Below, in pieces: positions 21,589-30,792 of a stretch of 64,000 nt of DNA (position 1 is the stretch's first letter; each line of letters opens with the position of its first letter). Under the pieces are notes generated by a model. The model was not told the DNA's origin. It worked only from the letters and a program-made list of their open reading frames with translations, and ran no database searches. Position numbers and translations under genes: made by a program. Source of the DNA: Novimethylophilus kurashikiensis (GTDB lineage Bacteria > Pseudomonadota > Gammaproteobacteria > Burkholderiales > Methylophilaceae); contig NZ_BDOQ01000006.1 of NCBI RefSeq assembly GCF_003112435.1, positions 62,001 to 126,000 on the forward strand, read 5' to 3'.

Positions 21589-22110
21589 TTAGTAAGGGAG
21601 GAAAGGTTCGTCTTGATGTCGTTTCTGGCTACCGCGACGCCATTGCCAAGGAGGCACCGGCGCAAAATCCACCCATAGCCCAATGGCATGGAGACGGGCT
21701 TCGCTCTCCGCCTCGGCATACTGCATGCGCTGGCTCAACAGCAGATCGCGCTCGTATTGCTTGTAATACCAGGCCCAACCCGAGCGCAGCATGGCTAACC
21801 CGACATCGGATCCATCGACGGTGACCGTTCCCAGGAGGCGACCGTAGCGATCTCGTTTAGCCCAATCGACCACCACTTCCCGGCTCCATACCAGCTCTCG
21901 CATCGCCGCCTTCGCCTGCCGACCGAAGGGTTGGCCTTTTTCCGGCGCATCGATACCGACGACTCGGACTCGCATGGAAACATCGCCAGCAGTGAGCAGA
22001 TCAAGGGTATCACCATCCGGAACGGCGGTAATTCGTCCGTGGATAGTCTCGCCGAAAGCAACCAGGGAAAAGCACAGCATGCAGGCAGCGAGGCAATATT
22101 TCATCGTCAT
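21589..22110 (-). CDS. Secreted thermonuclease (SNase) family protein
   Basis: A 173-residue staphylococcal-nuclease-fold protein with an N-terminal signal peptide (about 1-20, hydrophobic AACMLCFSLVAFG). Expected catalytic residues are seen: arginine in MRVRVVGIDAPE, glutamate in the same APE motif and arginine in DRYGRLLG. It also has the conserved GDTL calcium/substrate loop (PDGDTLDL). It should be a periplasmic or extracellular Ca-dependent nuclease. A second ATG two codons downstream (22104) is equally possible. It sits alone between the signalling operon and tRNA-Val. Confidence 0.88.
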   Translation of the reverse strand: MTMKYCLAACMLCFSLVAFGETIHGRITAVPDGDTLDLLTAGDVSMRVRVVGIDAPEKGQPFGRQAKAAMRELVWSREVVVDWAKRDRYGRLLGTVTVDGSDVGLAMLRSGWAWYYKQYERDLLLSQRMQYAEAESEARLHAIGLWVDFAPVPPWQWRRGSQKRHQDEPFLPY

Positions 22111-22260
22111 GATTCTTATTGTTCTGATCGTTATTGTTGTTTTGAACTGCGAAACCCAGCCCTTACCTTACCGCGTTACGCTGGCTTAGGTAAGTACCGA
22201 CATTTGGCGAAGAGGAAACAATGGCTGGAGACGAGTGCACCGGAAGGAATATCGACAGCA

Positions 22261-22296
22261 CAAAAACAAACGGGCCAATCACAAGGATTGGCCCGT
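22261..22296 (-). terminator. Terminator after tRNA-Val
   Basis: Perfect 11-bp stem: ACGGGCCAATC (22270-22280) with GATTGGCCCGT (22286-22296) and a 5-nt loop. On the minus strand it is followed by a T-rich tract. It lies 12 bases past the tRNA 3' end. Confidence 0.88.
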
Positions 22297-22307
22297 TCGG
22301 ACAGATT

Positions 22308-22384
22308 TGGTAGGCGCGATTGGACTCGAACCAACGACCCCCACCATGTCAAGGTGGTGCTCTAACCAGCTGAGCTACGCGCCT
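22308..22384 (-). tRNA. tRNA-Val (anticodon GAC)
   Basis: A 77-nt minus-strand cloverleaf with acceptor AGGCGCG/CGCGCCT, D-arm GCTCAGCTGGTTAGAGC and anticodon stem CCACC/GGTGG enclosing TTGACAT (anticodon GAC). It has T-arm GTTCGAGTC and an encoded CCA. It has its own promoter and terminator. Confidence 0.97.
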
Positions 22385-22396
22385 GAAGAGCTGCGC

Positions 22397-22425
22397 ATTA
22401 TACGGAGAGGAGCGACCCAATGCAA
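22397..22425 (-). promoter_or_regulatory. Sigma-70 promoter of tRNA-Val
   Basis: On the minus strand TTGCAT (22420-22425) and a perfect TATAAT (22397-22402) are separated by 17 bases. The predicted start is about six bases before the mature tRNA 5' end. The spacer contains the ribosome-binding site of the divergent decarboxylase gene. Confidence 0.75.
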
Positions 22426-23898
22426 CACCGGGATATAATATTTTCAACCATGCACAACAACGCCCTCTCCCCCGCAGATATTGCCGATAGCCGCATCCTC
22501 GGCATGTTCGATCCCCAGCAATTTCGTAACACCGGTCATGCATTGATCGACCTGCTTGCCGATTATCTTGCGACCAACATGGAAGGGACAGGAAAGGTCA
22601 TCGATTGGGTGCCTCCGCATCTTGCCGAGTTAGACTGGCTTGCGCCCCTGCCCCAACACCCGGTGCTTAATCCCACTGATCTGTTGGAGAGGCTGCGCCA
22701 TGAGATATTGCCGGGCACCCTCGCCATCCATCATCCGCACAATCTGGGGCATCAAGTCGCGGCGCCGCTGCCTTTGGCTGCCTTGTGTGACCTCGTTGCC
22801 GCCCTCGCCAATCAGGCCATGGCAGTGTATGAAACCGGGCCATCCGCCACCTTGCTCGAACGCCAGGTAATTCGTTGGCTCGGTGAATTAATCGGTTGGA
22901 AAAATGTGGAAGGCGTGCTGACTTCCGGTGGGGCGCAAGCCAATCTCACTGCCTTGCTTGCAGCCCGTCAGCATTCCGCCGATTGGGACATATGGCAGAA
23001 AGGCGTTTCGGCTGGCCGGCCTCTGAGAATCCTGGCTAGCGAACACGCTCACTACTCCATCTCCCGCGCTGCAGGCATCATGGGCTTGGGCGCCAATGCA
23101 GTGGTCAAGGTAGCTGCTGATGCAGAGGGACGTATGGATATCGCGGCATTGCAGCAAGCGCATCGTGAAGCCATCGAACAAGGCACCATCGTCATGGCTG
23201 TAGTCGCTACCGCCGGTTGTACGCCCACTGGTAGCGTCGATCCACTTTCATCGGTCGGAGCTTATTGCCGACAGCACAACTTATGGCTGCACGTGGACGG
23301 AGCACATGGGGCCTCCGCCCTGCTTTCCCCTATTTACCGTGAAGCGCTGTCTGGTATCGAGTATGCCGACTCGGTGGTGTGGGACGGTCACAAGCTGCTT
23401 TATATGCCTGCAGCGGTTTCGGCGGTGCTGTTCCAGAAACCCGAGCACGCCAACGAAGCTTTTGCGCAAGAGGCTTCCTACTTATTCCAGGGTAGCTCTC
23501 ACGGTGACGAGACTTACAACACCAGTTACCGCACCCTGGAATGCACCAAACGCATGATGGGCCTCAAGCTGTGGGCGGCTTTTTCACTTTATGGACGTGA
23601 GGGTATAGCGTTGCTGGTAGAGCGCGTATTCGGCACTGCGCGGCTTCTGGCTCAGAAACTCGAACAGGCTGAGGATTTCGAATGTCTGATGCCCCCGCAG
23701 ACCAATATCGTGTGTTTTCGCTTGCGAGGTGCCGATCAAGCTTCGTTGCGTAGCGCAGTCATCGAAGCAGGGGCGTTCCATGTGACCCAAGTGACGCTAC
23801 GGGACGAGGTTTGGTTGCGCACCACCATCATGAATCCGTTGACGACTGAAAAAGATCTCGATGAGTTACTGGAGACGCTGAGAAGGCGTGCGACTTAG
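22420..23898 (+). CDS. PLP-dependent group II decarboxylase (amino-acid or sulfinate substrate unknown)
   Basis: A 492-residue aminotransferase-fold decarboxylase of the aromatic-amino-acid / glutamate / cysteine-sulfinate group. The PLP lysine is K325 in WDGHKLLYMP (preceded by H324), the pyridine-nitrogen aspartate is D293 in HVDGAHG, and the stacking/phosphate elements lie near TSGGAQAN. Substrate residues are not diagnostic; diaminobutyrate, cysteine sulfinate or an aromatic amino acid are all possible. The ATG at 22420 has GGAG seven bases upstream. A later ATG at 22450 follows a TATAAT (22434-22439) and could be a leaderless alternative, giving 482 residues. Its stop overlaps the convergent nudF stop by four bases. 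Confidence 0.88.
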   Translation: MQHRDIIFSTMHNNALSPADIADSRILGMFDPQQFRNTGHALIDLLADYLATNMEGTGKVIDWVPPHLAELDWLAPLPQHPVLNPTDLLERLRHEILPGTLAIHHPHNLGHQVAAPLPLAALCDLVAALANQAMAVYETGPSATLLERQVIRWLGELIGWKNVEGVLTSGGAQANLTALLAARQHSADWDIWQKGVSAGRPLRILASEHAHYSISRAAGIMGLGANAVVKVAADAEGRMDIAALQQAHREAIEQGTIVMAVVATAGCTPTGSVDPLSSVGAYCRQHNLWLHVDGAHGASALLSPIYREALSGIEYADSVVWDGHKLLYMPAAVSAVLFQKPEHANEAFAQEASYLFQGSSHGDETYNTSYRTLECTKRMMGLKLWAAFSLYGREGIALLVERVFGTARLLAQKLEQAEDFECLMPPQTNIVCFRLRGADQASLRSAVIEAGAFHVTQVTLRDEVWLRTTIMNPLTTEKDLDELLETLRRRAT

Positions 23899-24437
23899 GC
23901 TTGGAGTAGCTTATCGGCCCAGAATAGGGCGATCACGGTCTTCGCATCCGTGATTTCACCCTTCATTACCTTTTGCATCGCCTCCTCCAGGCTCAATGTA
24001 AAGACTTCCAAGGTTTCGTCTTCATCACGTCGGTGATCGCCGGCTTGCAATCCTCGCGCCAGATAGACGTGGATGACTTCGTTGGAATACCCGATGCAGG
24101 GATGGAGTTGCGTTACCGCCTGCCACTCTCGTGCGGTATAGCCGGTTTCTTCCAGCAACTCGCGCTGGCCAGTGACAAGCGGATCCTCCTTAGGATCGAT
24201 TTTACCGGCGGGCAGTTCGATGAAGGATTTTCCCAGTGGATAGCGAAACTGACGCTCGAATACCAGCCGACCGTCGTCCAGCACCGGGATCACCAGCACG
24301 GCACCTGGATGGACGATATATTCCCTTCCCGTTTCGTGGCCGTTCGGCAAGCGTACGGTATCTCGATTCACGTGCAGCAGCCGACCGTTGAATACGGTCT
24401 CGGTGGAAAGCATGGTTTCAGCCAAAGGGTCGGACAT
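23895..24437 (-). CDS. nudF: ADP-ribose pyrophosphatase (NUDIX hydrolase)
   Basis: A 180-residue NUDIX enzyme hydrolysing ADP-ribose to AMP and ribose-5-phosphate. The Nudix box begins at PAGKIDPKEDP and ends in RELLEETGY, with the metal-binding REL.EE pattern intact. The N-terminal ETVFNGRLLHVNRDTVRLPNG is typical of the ADPR branch. It follows nuoN-DUF2818, a usual betaproteobacterial arrangement. AGGA lies about nine bases before the ATG. Confidence 0.92.
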   Translation of the reverse strand: MSDPLAETMLSTETVFNGRLLHVNRDTVRLPNGHETGREYIVHPGAVLVIPVLDDGRLVFERQFRYPLGKSFIELPAGKIDPKEDPLVTGQRELLEETGYTAREWQAVTQLHPCIGYSNEVIHVYLARGLQAGDHRRDEDETLEVFTLSLEEAMQKVMKGEITDAKTVIALFWADKLLQA

Positions 24438-24506
24438 CAGCAGGTTTCCTAATAGGGATACTCGGCTTTGCTATGGCCGTACTGCTACTGACGCCGCAGT
24501 TGGCGA

Positions 24507-24800
24507 TTAGCGGCGCCAGAGATGGCGATAGACGAAGCCGGGAAACGCGAATACCAGGAAGAGACAAGCCGTCACGGCGTAAAATTCCCAATGCTGCGCT
24601 GCGGCTTGCCCCATGACCTTACCTTCAGCCAAACGTGCAATACCGCCCATCACGAAATACAGCACCACCAGTTCCAGTACGCGCCAGCCCAGATGCTTGC
24701 CGTGCTTGAGCGGCAACACATAGAAAAAACGCTCGCTGAACCATGGCAAGTTGGCGGCCACGAAGGAAAGCAGCAATAAAAAGACGATCGCGTTGTTCAT
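24507..24800 (-). CDS. DUF2818 membrane protein (nuo-linked)
   Basis: A 97-residue inner-membrane protein with about three hydrophobic helices (NNAIVFLLLLSFVAANLPW; VLELVVLYFVMGG; VTACLFLVFAFPGFV). It matches the DUF2818 family found directly behind nuoN in betaproteobacteria. It begins 12 bases after the nuoN stop, so it is the last gene of the complex I operon. Function is unknown; an accessory role in complex I assembly is only inferred from the conserved position. Confidence 0.85.
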   Translation of the reverse strand: MNNAIVFLLLLSFVAANLPWFSERFFYVLPLKHGKHLGWRVLELVVLYFVMGGIARLAEGKVMGQAAAQHWEFYAVTACLFLVFAFPGFVYRHLWRR

Positions 24801-24812
24801 AGAAAAACTCGG

Positions 24813-26261
24813 TTACTGCACGCTATGGAGTACGGCGTAAGCGCAGAGTTCCATGAGACGCTGGGGGAATATGCCCAAAACCAACATGGCAAGCCCGTTA
24901 ACGCCCAACACCAGCGCCATGTCCGGCGAAGTACGGATAGCATGATGATCTTCTGCTTCGTCGAAATACATCAGCTTGACGATACGCAGATAGTAGAACG
25001 CCCCTGTTACAGCCAACAGCACGGCAAAGACCGTCAGCCAGACATAGCCTGCCTGCAACGCTGCCTGCAGCACAGCAAACTTCGCATAGAAGCCGATGGT
25101 CGGCGGCACGCCTGCCATGGAGAACATCAGCAGCATCATGAGGAAGGCATACCAGGGGCTACGATTATTGAGACCCTTGAGATCGTCCAGGTTTTCCGCC
25201 TCGAACCCCTTGCGCGACAACAGCAGGATGATGCCGAAACCGCCCAGCGTCATCAGCACATAAGACGCCACGTAGAACATCGATGCGATGAAGCCGTTGA
25301 GCGTACCGCTGAAGAAGCCGAACAACAGGAATCCGACATGCGAAATGGTCGAATACGCCAGCATGCGCTTGAGGTTGGTTTGCGCAATGGCGGTAATGTT
25401 GCCGATGATGATGGACAGCACGGCCATGATAATCAGCATGCCCTGCCAGTCGTGCACCATGTTCTGCAGACCTTGGACCAGCAAACGGATGGTCATGGCA
25501 TAGGCTGCTAGCTTGGGCGCAGAACCGACGAAGAGCGTCATGGATGTTGGCGCTCCATGGTAGACGTCGGGAATCCACATCTGGAAAGGTGCAGCACCGA
25601 ACTTGAAGGCGATGCCGGCGACGACGAACACCAAGCCAAGAATAAGAACCGCATGATCCGGAGATCCGTTGAGGATGGCGTTGCTGATCTGGGAAACGTC
25701 CAGGCTGCCCGACATACCGTAGAGCATGGACATGCCGTAGAGCAGCATCCCGGAAGCCAACGCACCCAGCACGAAGTATTTCATGGCGGCTTCAGTTGCA
25801 CGCGCATTGTCGCGGTCGAGCGCCACGAGGGAATATAAGCACAGTGAGAGCAATTCCAGGCCCATGTAGATGGTCAGCAGATTCTGCCCTGAAATCATGA
25901 CCATCATGCCCAGCATCGCCATCAACACGAGCACGTAGAACTCACCGCGATACATGCCGCGCGCTGTGATGTAGCCGCGCGAGTAGACCAGCACGACCGA
26001 TACCGCGAGATAGGTCATCAGCTTGAGCAGGTCGGACAGCGGGTCGTCCACGAACAAGCCGTTGAAGGCGTAGCCCACAGCGGAAGTATGGGTGGCGATG
26101 GTGATCATGGCTGCGCCCAGCAGGGTGACTTGCGCCATGACGTAGGTCACGAAGCGGTAGCGTTCCTGGATGAACAGGTCGCCCAGCAGGATGACCATGG
26201 CCATGGTCAGGACGAAAACCTCAGGCAGCGCGGCGTAGATATCGTTAAAAATCGGGTTCAT
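24813..26261 (-). CDS. nuoN: NADH-quinone oxidoreductase subunit N
   Basis: A 482-residue antiporter-like proton-pumping subunit of complex I with about 14 membrane helices. Family features include a conserved TM5 glutamate region and the lysine in FKFGAAPFQMWIPDVYHGAPT. It follows nuoM after two bases. Confidence 0.97.
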   Translation of the reverse strand: MNPIFNDIYAALPEVFVLTMAMVILLGDLFIQERYRFVTYVMAQVTLLGAAMITIATHTSAVGYAFNGLFVDDPLSDLLKLMTYLAVSVVLVYSRGYITARGMYRGEFYVLVLMAMLGMMVMISGQNLLTIYMGLELLSLCLYSLVALDRDNARATEAAMKYFVLGALASGMLLYGMSMLYGMSGSLDVSQISNAILNGSPDHAVLILGLVFVVAGIAFKFGAAPFQMWIPDVYHGAPTSMTLFVGSAPKLAAYAMTIRLLVQGLQNMVHDWQGMLIIMAVLSIIIGNITAIAQTNLKRMLAYSTISHVGFLLFGFFSGTLNGFIASMFYVASYVLMTLGGFGIILLLSRKGFEAENLDDLKGLNNRSPWYAFLMMLLMFSMAGVPPTIGFYAKFAVLQAALQAGYVWLTVFAVLLAVTGAFYYLRIVKLMYFDEAEDHHAIRTSPDMALVLGVNGLAMLVLGIFPQRLMELCAYAVLHSVQ

Positions 26262-26263
26262 CG

Positions 26264-27748
26264 TTACATCCCAGGAAGCTTGGATTGCGCCATGTGCGTC
26301 AGCAGTTGGTTGACCGTGGCATGGGTCACCTCGGTCAGCGGCTGGGGATAAATACCAAAACCAAGCACCATGAGCGCCAGTACGCCCAGGATCAGCATTT
26401 CGCGCTTGTTGATGTCTTTAAGCTCGGCCACGTGTTGGTTGCCGATATCGCCGAAATACACGCGCTTCACCATCCACAAGGTGTAGGCCGCGCCAAAGAT
26501 CAGCGTGGTTGCTGCAAAGACGGCAAACCAGAAATTGGCTTGCAACGCCCCCAGGATCACCATGAATTCTCCGACGAAACCGGAAGTTCCCGGCAATCCA
26601 GCATTCGCCATGGCAAACAATACTGCCAACGCGGTGAAGGTAGGCATGGTGTTGACCACACCGCCGTAATCCTTGATCTGGCGAGAATGCATGCGGTCGT
26701 ACAGCACGCCGACGCTAAGGAACAGCGCACCGGAAACAAAGCCGTGCGAAATCATCTGCACCATGGCGCCTTCCATCCCGAGCGGGTTGAAGATGAACAT
26801 GCCCAGCGTGACGAAGCCCATGTGGGAGATCGACGAGTAAGCGATGAGCTTTTTCATGTCCTGCTGCACCAGGGCTACCAGGGCGATGTAGACCACGGCA
26901 ATCAGCGAGAGCGCAATCATGAAACCGGAAAGATAGTTGGCTGCATCCGGAGCGATCGGCATGGCGAAGCGCAGGAAGCCGTAGCCGCCCAGCTTCAGCA
27001 TGATAGCCGCCAGTACGACGGAACCACCCGTCGGTGCTTCCACGTGAGCATCCGGCAGCCAGGTATGTACCGGCCACATCGGAATCTTGACGGCAAAGGC
27101 CATGAAGAACGCGCCGAAGATCAGCAGCTGCGCTGTCATCGGTAATTGCAGTTCGTAGTAGTCCACCAGCTCAAAGCTATTGGTCTGGTGGTACAGATAG
27201 ATAAACGCGATCAGCATCAAGAGCGAGCCGAGCAGCGTGTAGAGGAAGAACTTGATGGTCGCGTACACCCGGTTCGGTCCACCCCATACGCCGATGACGA
27301 TGAACATCGGAATCAACATGGCTTCCCAGAACATGTAGAACAAGATGCCATCGAGTGCGGAAAAAACCCCGATCATCAATCCCGACATAATGAGGAACGC
27401 CGCCATGTATTGGGCGACTTTCTTCTGGATCACTTCCCATGCTGCAAGCACGACGATTACCGTAGTGAAGCTCGTCAGCAGGATCAGCGGCATGGCAATG
27501 CCGTCTACGCCGAGGTGATAGTGAATATTGAAGGCCGGGATCCAGTTGGCACCTTCCTGAAGTTGGAAGCCGCCATCATTGCGGTCGAAACGGGTCCAGA
27601 GCGGGAGCGTCACCAGAAAACTGGCAATACTTCCGAACAGCGCGAGCCATCGCGAGACATTGGCGTTCTTGTCGTTGCCCGTAGCAAGCACCAACACGCC
27701 TGCCAAGATGGGCACCCAGATGGAATAGCTGAGGATCGGATAATCCAT
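26264..27748 (-). CDS. nuoM: NADH-quinone oxidoreductase subunit M
   Basis: A 494-residue antiporter-like subunit of the complex I membrane arm. The characteristic KIPMWPVHTWLPDAHVEAPT motif and the TM5 FWEAMLIPM glutamate segment are present, as is the KLIAYSSISHMGF motif. It is placed between nuoL and nuoN as usual, 27 bases behind nuoL. Confidence 0.98.
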   Translation of the reverse strand: MDYPILSYSIWVPILAGVLVLATGNDKNANVSRWLALFGSIASFLVTLPLWTRFDRNDGGFQLQEGANWIPAFNIHYHLGVDGIAMPLILLTSFTTVIVVLAAWEVIQKKVAQYMAAFLIMSGLMIGVFSALDGILFYMFWEAMLIPMFIVIGVWGGPNRVYATIKFFLYTLLGSLLMLIAFIYLYHQTNSFELVDYYELQLPMTAQLLIFGAFFMAFAVKIPMWPVHTWLPDAHVEAPTGGSVVLAAIMLKLGGYGFLRFAMPIAPDAANYLSGFMIALSLIAVVYIALVALVQQDMKKLIAYSSISHMGFVTLGMFIFNPLGMEGAMVQMISHGFVSGALFLSVGVLYDRMHSRQIKDYGGVVNTMPTFTALAVLFAMANAGLPGTSGFVGEFMVILGALQANFWFAVFAATTLIFGAAYTLWMVKRVYFGDIGNQHVAELKDINKREMLILGVLALMVLGFGIYPQPLTEVTHATVNQLLTHMAQSKLPGM

Positions 27749-27775
27749 TGTTGCTTTTTAAACTTTCTTAACCAT

Positions 27776-29803
27776 TTAAGCCTTCATGAAGAAGGTCAAC
27801 AGGACGAACGCGCCGATAATCATCGCAAACGCATAGTGATAAATCAGCCCCGACTGCAAATTGCGGATGATGCCGGACAAACGACCGATGAGGCGCGCCG
27901 TACCGTTAACGAGCGTACCGTCGATGATTTGGACATCGCCATAGCGCCACAGCTTGTCGCCGATCCAACGGGAGCCCCCGGCAAAGACCTTCTCGTTGAA
28001 GCTATCGAAACCGTATTTGTTCTCGAGAATCACATAAATTCCATGGAAGCGATGCTTGATGGCTTCCGGAATATCGGGTCGCTTCATGGTGAAGAAGTAA
28101 GACAGGGCGACACCACTGGCAGCAAGCAACAGGGGCAAGCTGGTAAATGCATGCAGGCCCATCTCGGCAGCACCGTGGAAATGATGAGCAAGGTGATGCA
28201 TTGCAGGATGCACTTCTGGGTTCACAAAAATTACGCCATTGAAGAAACCTCCGTACAGCATGGGCTCGATGGCCACATAACCGATGATCAACGAAGGAAT
28301 CGCAAGCATGACCAAAGGCAAGGTCACGACCCAAGGCGATTCATGCGGCTTTTGGCCTGGCGCGAGGCCGTGATGATGATCCGTTGTGGCTTCTTCGTCG
28401 GCATGGTCGCCGTGATGCTCGTGATGATGTGCCTTGCCAAAGCGTTCTTCGCCATGGAACACCATGAAATACATGCGGAAGGAATAGAACGCGGTGACGA
28501 ATACGCCGGCGAGCACTGCGAAATATGCGAAGCCGCTACCGGGGATCGTCGAGAGCTCGGCCGCCTCGATAATCGAATCCTTGGAATAGAAGCCGGACAA
28601 GAACGGTGTGCCGATCAATGCCAGCGAGCCGACCAAAGATGTGAGCCAGGTAATCGGCATGTATTTGCGCAAGCCACCCATATTGCGGATGTCCTGGTCG
28701 TGGTGCATGCCCATGATGACCGAGCCAGCACCAAGGAACAGCAAGGCTTTAAAGAATGCGTGGGTCATGAGGTGGAAAATCGCCACCGAATAGGCCGAGG
28801 CACCCAGTGCCACCGTCATATAGCCCAACTGCGACAAGGTGGAATACGCCACGACCCGCTTGATATCGTTCTGGATGATGCCCAGGAAACCCATGAACAA
28901 CGCCGTGATTGCGCCGATGACCATCACAGTGGATAAGGCGGTGGTCGAGAGTTCGTACAGCGGCGACATGCGGGCCACCATGAAAATGCCCGCCGTGACC
29001 ATAGTCGCGGCGTGAATCAAGGCAGAAATCGGCGTCGGGCCTTCCATGGAGTCCGGCAACCAAACATGCAACGGAACTTGCGCCGATTTACCCATCGCGC
29101 CGACGAACAGCAGCAGGCAAATCACAGTCATCAACTGCCAAGGATGTCCCGGAATGAGTTCGACTGTCGCATCAGCGAATTGCGGAGCAACGGAGAATAC
29201 GGCTTGGTAATCCAGGCTACCCATGGTGTACAACACCATGCCGATGCCAAGCAGGAAGCCGAAATCGCCTACGCGATTGACCAGAAACGCCTTCAAATTG
29301 GCATAGATTGCGGTCGGCCGCGTGTACCAGAAACCGATCAGCAAGTAAGACACCAAGCCCACGGCTTCCCAACCGAAGAACAACTGCATGAAGTTGTTGC
29401 TCATCACCAGCATGAGCATGGAGAAGGTGAACAGTGAAATGTAGCTGAAGAAACGGCTGTAACCCGGATCTTCATGCATATAGCCGATGGTATAAACGTG
29501 GACCATCAGCGAGACGAAGGTGACGACAACCATCATCATCGCGGAAAGACTATCGATCTGGAATCCCACCTCGAAGGAAGTATTGCCGCTGGTTAGCCAA
29601 GTATAGACTGGGCCATTGAAGGTGTGTCCGGCCAGCACGTCCTTGAACACGAGAGCAGAAAGCACGAAAGCGGCGCCAACACCGGCGATGGTCAACACAT
29701 GCGCTGCTGCGCGCGGGAGGAAGCGTCCGAATAATCCGACCACCGCTGCCGCGATCAGCGGCAGTAAAGGAATCGCCAGGTAGATGTTCTGCATTTCGTT
29801 CAT
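27776..29803 (-). CDS. nuoL: NADH-quinone oxidoreductase subunit L
   Basis: A 675-residue distal antiporter-like subunit. The core motif KSAQVPLHVWLPDSMEGPTP and KRVVAYSTLSQLGYM are intact. A histidine-rich cytoplasmic stretch (HHHEHHGDHADEE, about residues 470-490) interrupts the last third, and the long C-terminal lateral helix region is present. Normal length. It follows nuoK after 27 bases. Confidence 0.98.
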   Translation of the reverse strand: MNEMQNIYLAIPLLPLIAAAVVGLFGRFLPRAAAHVLTIAGVGAAFVLSALVFKDVLAGHTFNGPVYTWLTSGNTSFEVGFQIDSLSAMMMVVVTFVSLMVHVYTIGYMHEDPGYSRFFSYISLFTFSMLMLVMSNNFMQLFFGWEAVGLVSYLLIGFWYTRPTAIYANLKAFLVNRVGDFGFLLGIGMVLYTMGSLDYQAVFSVAPQFADATVELIPGHPWQLMTVICLLLFVGAMGKSAQVPLHVWLPDSMEGPTPISALIHAATMVTAGIFMVARMSPLYELSTTALSTVMVIGAITALFMGFLGIIQNDIKRVVAYSTLSQLGYMTVALGASAYSVAIFHLMTHAFFKALLFLGAGSVIMGMHHDQDIRNMGGLRKYMPITWLTSLVGSLALIGTPFLSGFYSKDSIIEAAELSTIPGSGFAYFAVLAGVFVTAFYSFRMYFMVFHGEERFGKAHHHEHHGDHADEEATTDHHHGLAPGQKPHESPWVVTLPLVMLAIPSLIIGYVAIEPMLYGGFFNGVIFVNPEVHPAMHHLAHHFHGAAEMGLHAFTSLPLLLAASGVALSYFFTMKRPDIPEAIKHRFHGIYVILENKYGFDSFNEKVFAGGSRWIGDKLWRYGDVQIIDGTLVNGTARLIGRLSGIIRNLQSGLIYHYAFAMIIGAFVLLTFFMKA

Positions 29804-29830
29804 GTTATCGATCGGCTTTCGGCGTCGTCA

Positions 29831-30139
29831 TCAGCCCTTGAGGCTGTCCAGGTCATCCACGTTGATCGTCTTCAGGTTGCGGAACAGCACCACCAGAATG
29901 GCGAGGCCAATCGCGGACTCTGCTGCTGCAACGGTAAGGATGAAAAATACGAAAACCTGGCCCGCGGTGTCCTTAAGGTAGTGCGAGAACGCGATGAAAT
30001 TCATGTTCACCGCGAGCAGCATCAACTCGATTGCCATCAACAGGATGATGACGTTCTTGCGGTTGAGGAAGATACCGACCACGCTAATGGCGAACAACAG
30101 GGCGCCGAGCACCAGATAATGCGAAAGACCGACGGTCAT
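29831..30139 (-). CDS. nuoK: NADH-quinone oxidoreductase subunit K
   Basis: A 102-residue three-helix subunit (MRP-MnhC-like). The conserved glutamates in [12 protein letters not shown] and in [11 protein letters not shown] are present. Its ATG overlaps the nuoJ stop by four bases, indicating translational coupling. Confidence 0.98.
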   Translation of the reverse strand: MTVGLSHYLVLGALLFAISVVGIFLNRKNVIILLMAIELMLLAVNMNFIAFSHYLKDTAGQVFVFFILTVAAAESAIGLAILVVLFRNLKTINVDDLDSLKG

Positions 30140-30780
30140 GCTTGTTCTCCCTGGGATTCGGCCGGCGTTTCCACGCTTTCCTTTTCAGCCGGCATGCTGA
30201 CGATCTTGAGACGATCATTTCGCTTGACGCGAACCTGCTGGGCTGGATCGATGTATTTGCTATCCTTGCGGCGACGCATGGTCAGCGCGATGGCAGCAAC
30301 AATTGCCACCAACAGCACAACCGCGGCCAACTCAAATGGATAGACGTAATCGGTATATAGGAGGCGACCGAGTTCGGCGGTATTGCTGTAATCGGCACTG
30401 TGGACTGGCGGCGCAGGGACGCGCTCTGGACCGAAATGTTTGCTGCCCAGCACCATCGCCATCTCGGCAGCCATGAGGATACCGACGAAACCTGCTAGCG
30501 GTGCGTAATCCCAGAAGCCTTCGCGCAGCTTGTCTAGGTTGATATCCAGCATCATCACCACAAACAGGAACAGCACCATCACCGCACCGACGTAGACCAG
30601 TACCAGTGCAATTGCCAGGAATTCCGCTTCCAACAGCATCCAGATTCCCGCAGCGGTAAAAAAGGCGAGCACCAGGTATAGCGCTGCGTGCACCGGATTG
30701 CGAGCAGTAATGACGCGTAGTCCGGCAAACAGCACAATCGCGGCAAGGATGTAGAAAACGATGTCTTGGATGTTCAGCAT
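30136..30780 (-). CDS. nuoJ: NADH-quinone oxidoreductase subunit J
   Basis: A 214-residue membrane subunit with five helices. The pi-bulge helix region [17 protein letters not shown] is conserved. A charged tail of about 45 residues follows the last helix. It starts 12 bases after nuoI. Confidence 0.97.
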   Translation of the reverse strand: MLNIQDIVFYILAAIVLFAGLRVITARNPVHAALYLVLAFFTAAGIWMLLEAEFLAIALVLVYVGAVMVLFLFVVMMLDINLDKLREGFWDYAPLAGFVGILMAAEMAMVLGSKHFGPERVPAPPVHSADYSNTAELGRLLYTDYVYPFELAAVVLLVAIVAAIALTMRRRKDSKYIDPAQQVRVKRNDRLKIVSMPAEKESVETPAESQGEQA

Positions 30781-30792
30781 TGTTGTTGGCGC

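Noticed and set aside
27146-28936. A 596-codon plus-strand open frame opposite nuoL and nuoM
   Set aside because: Antisense shadow; nuoL and nuoM are full-length and intact on the other strand.
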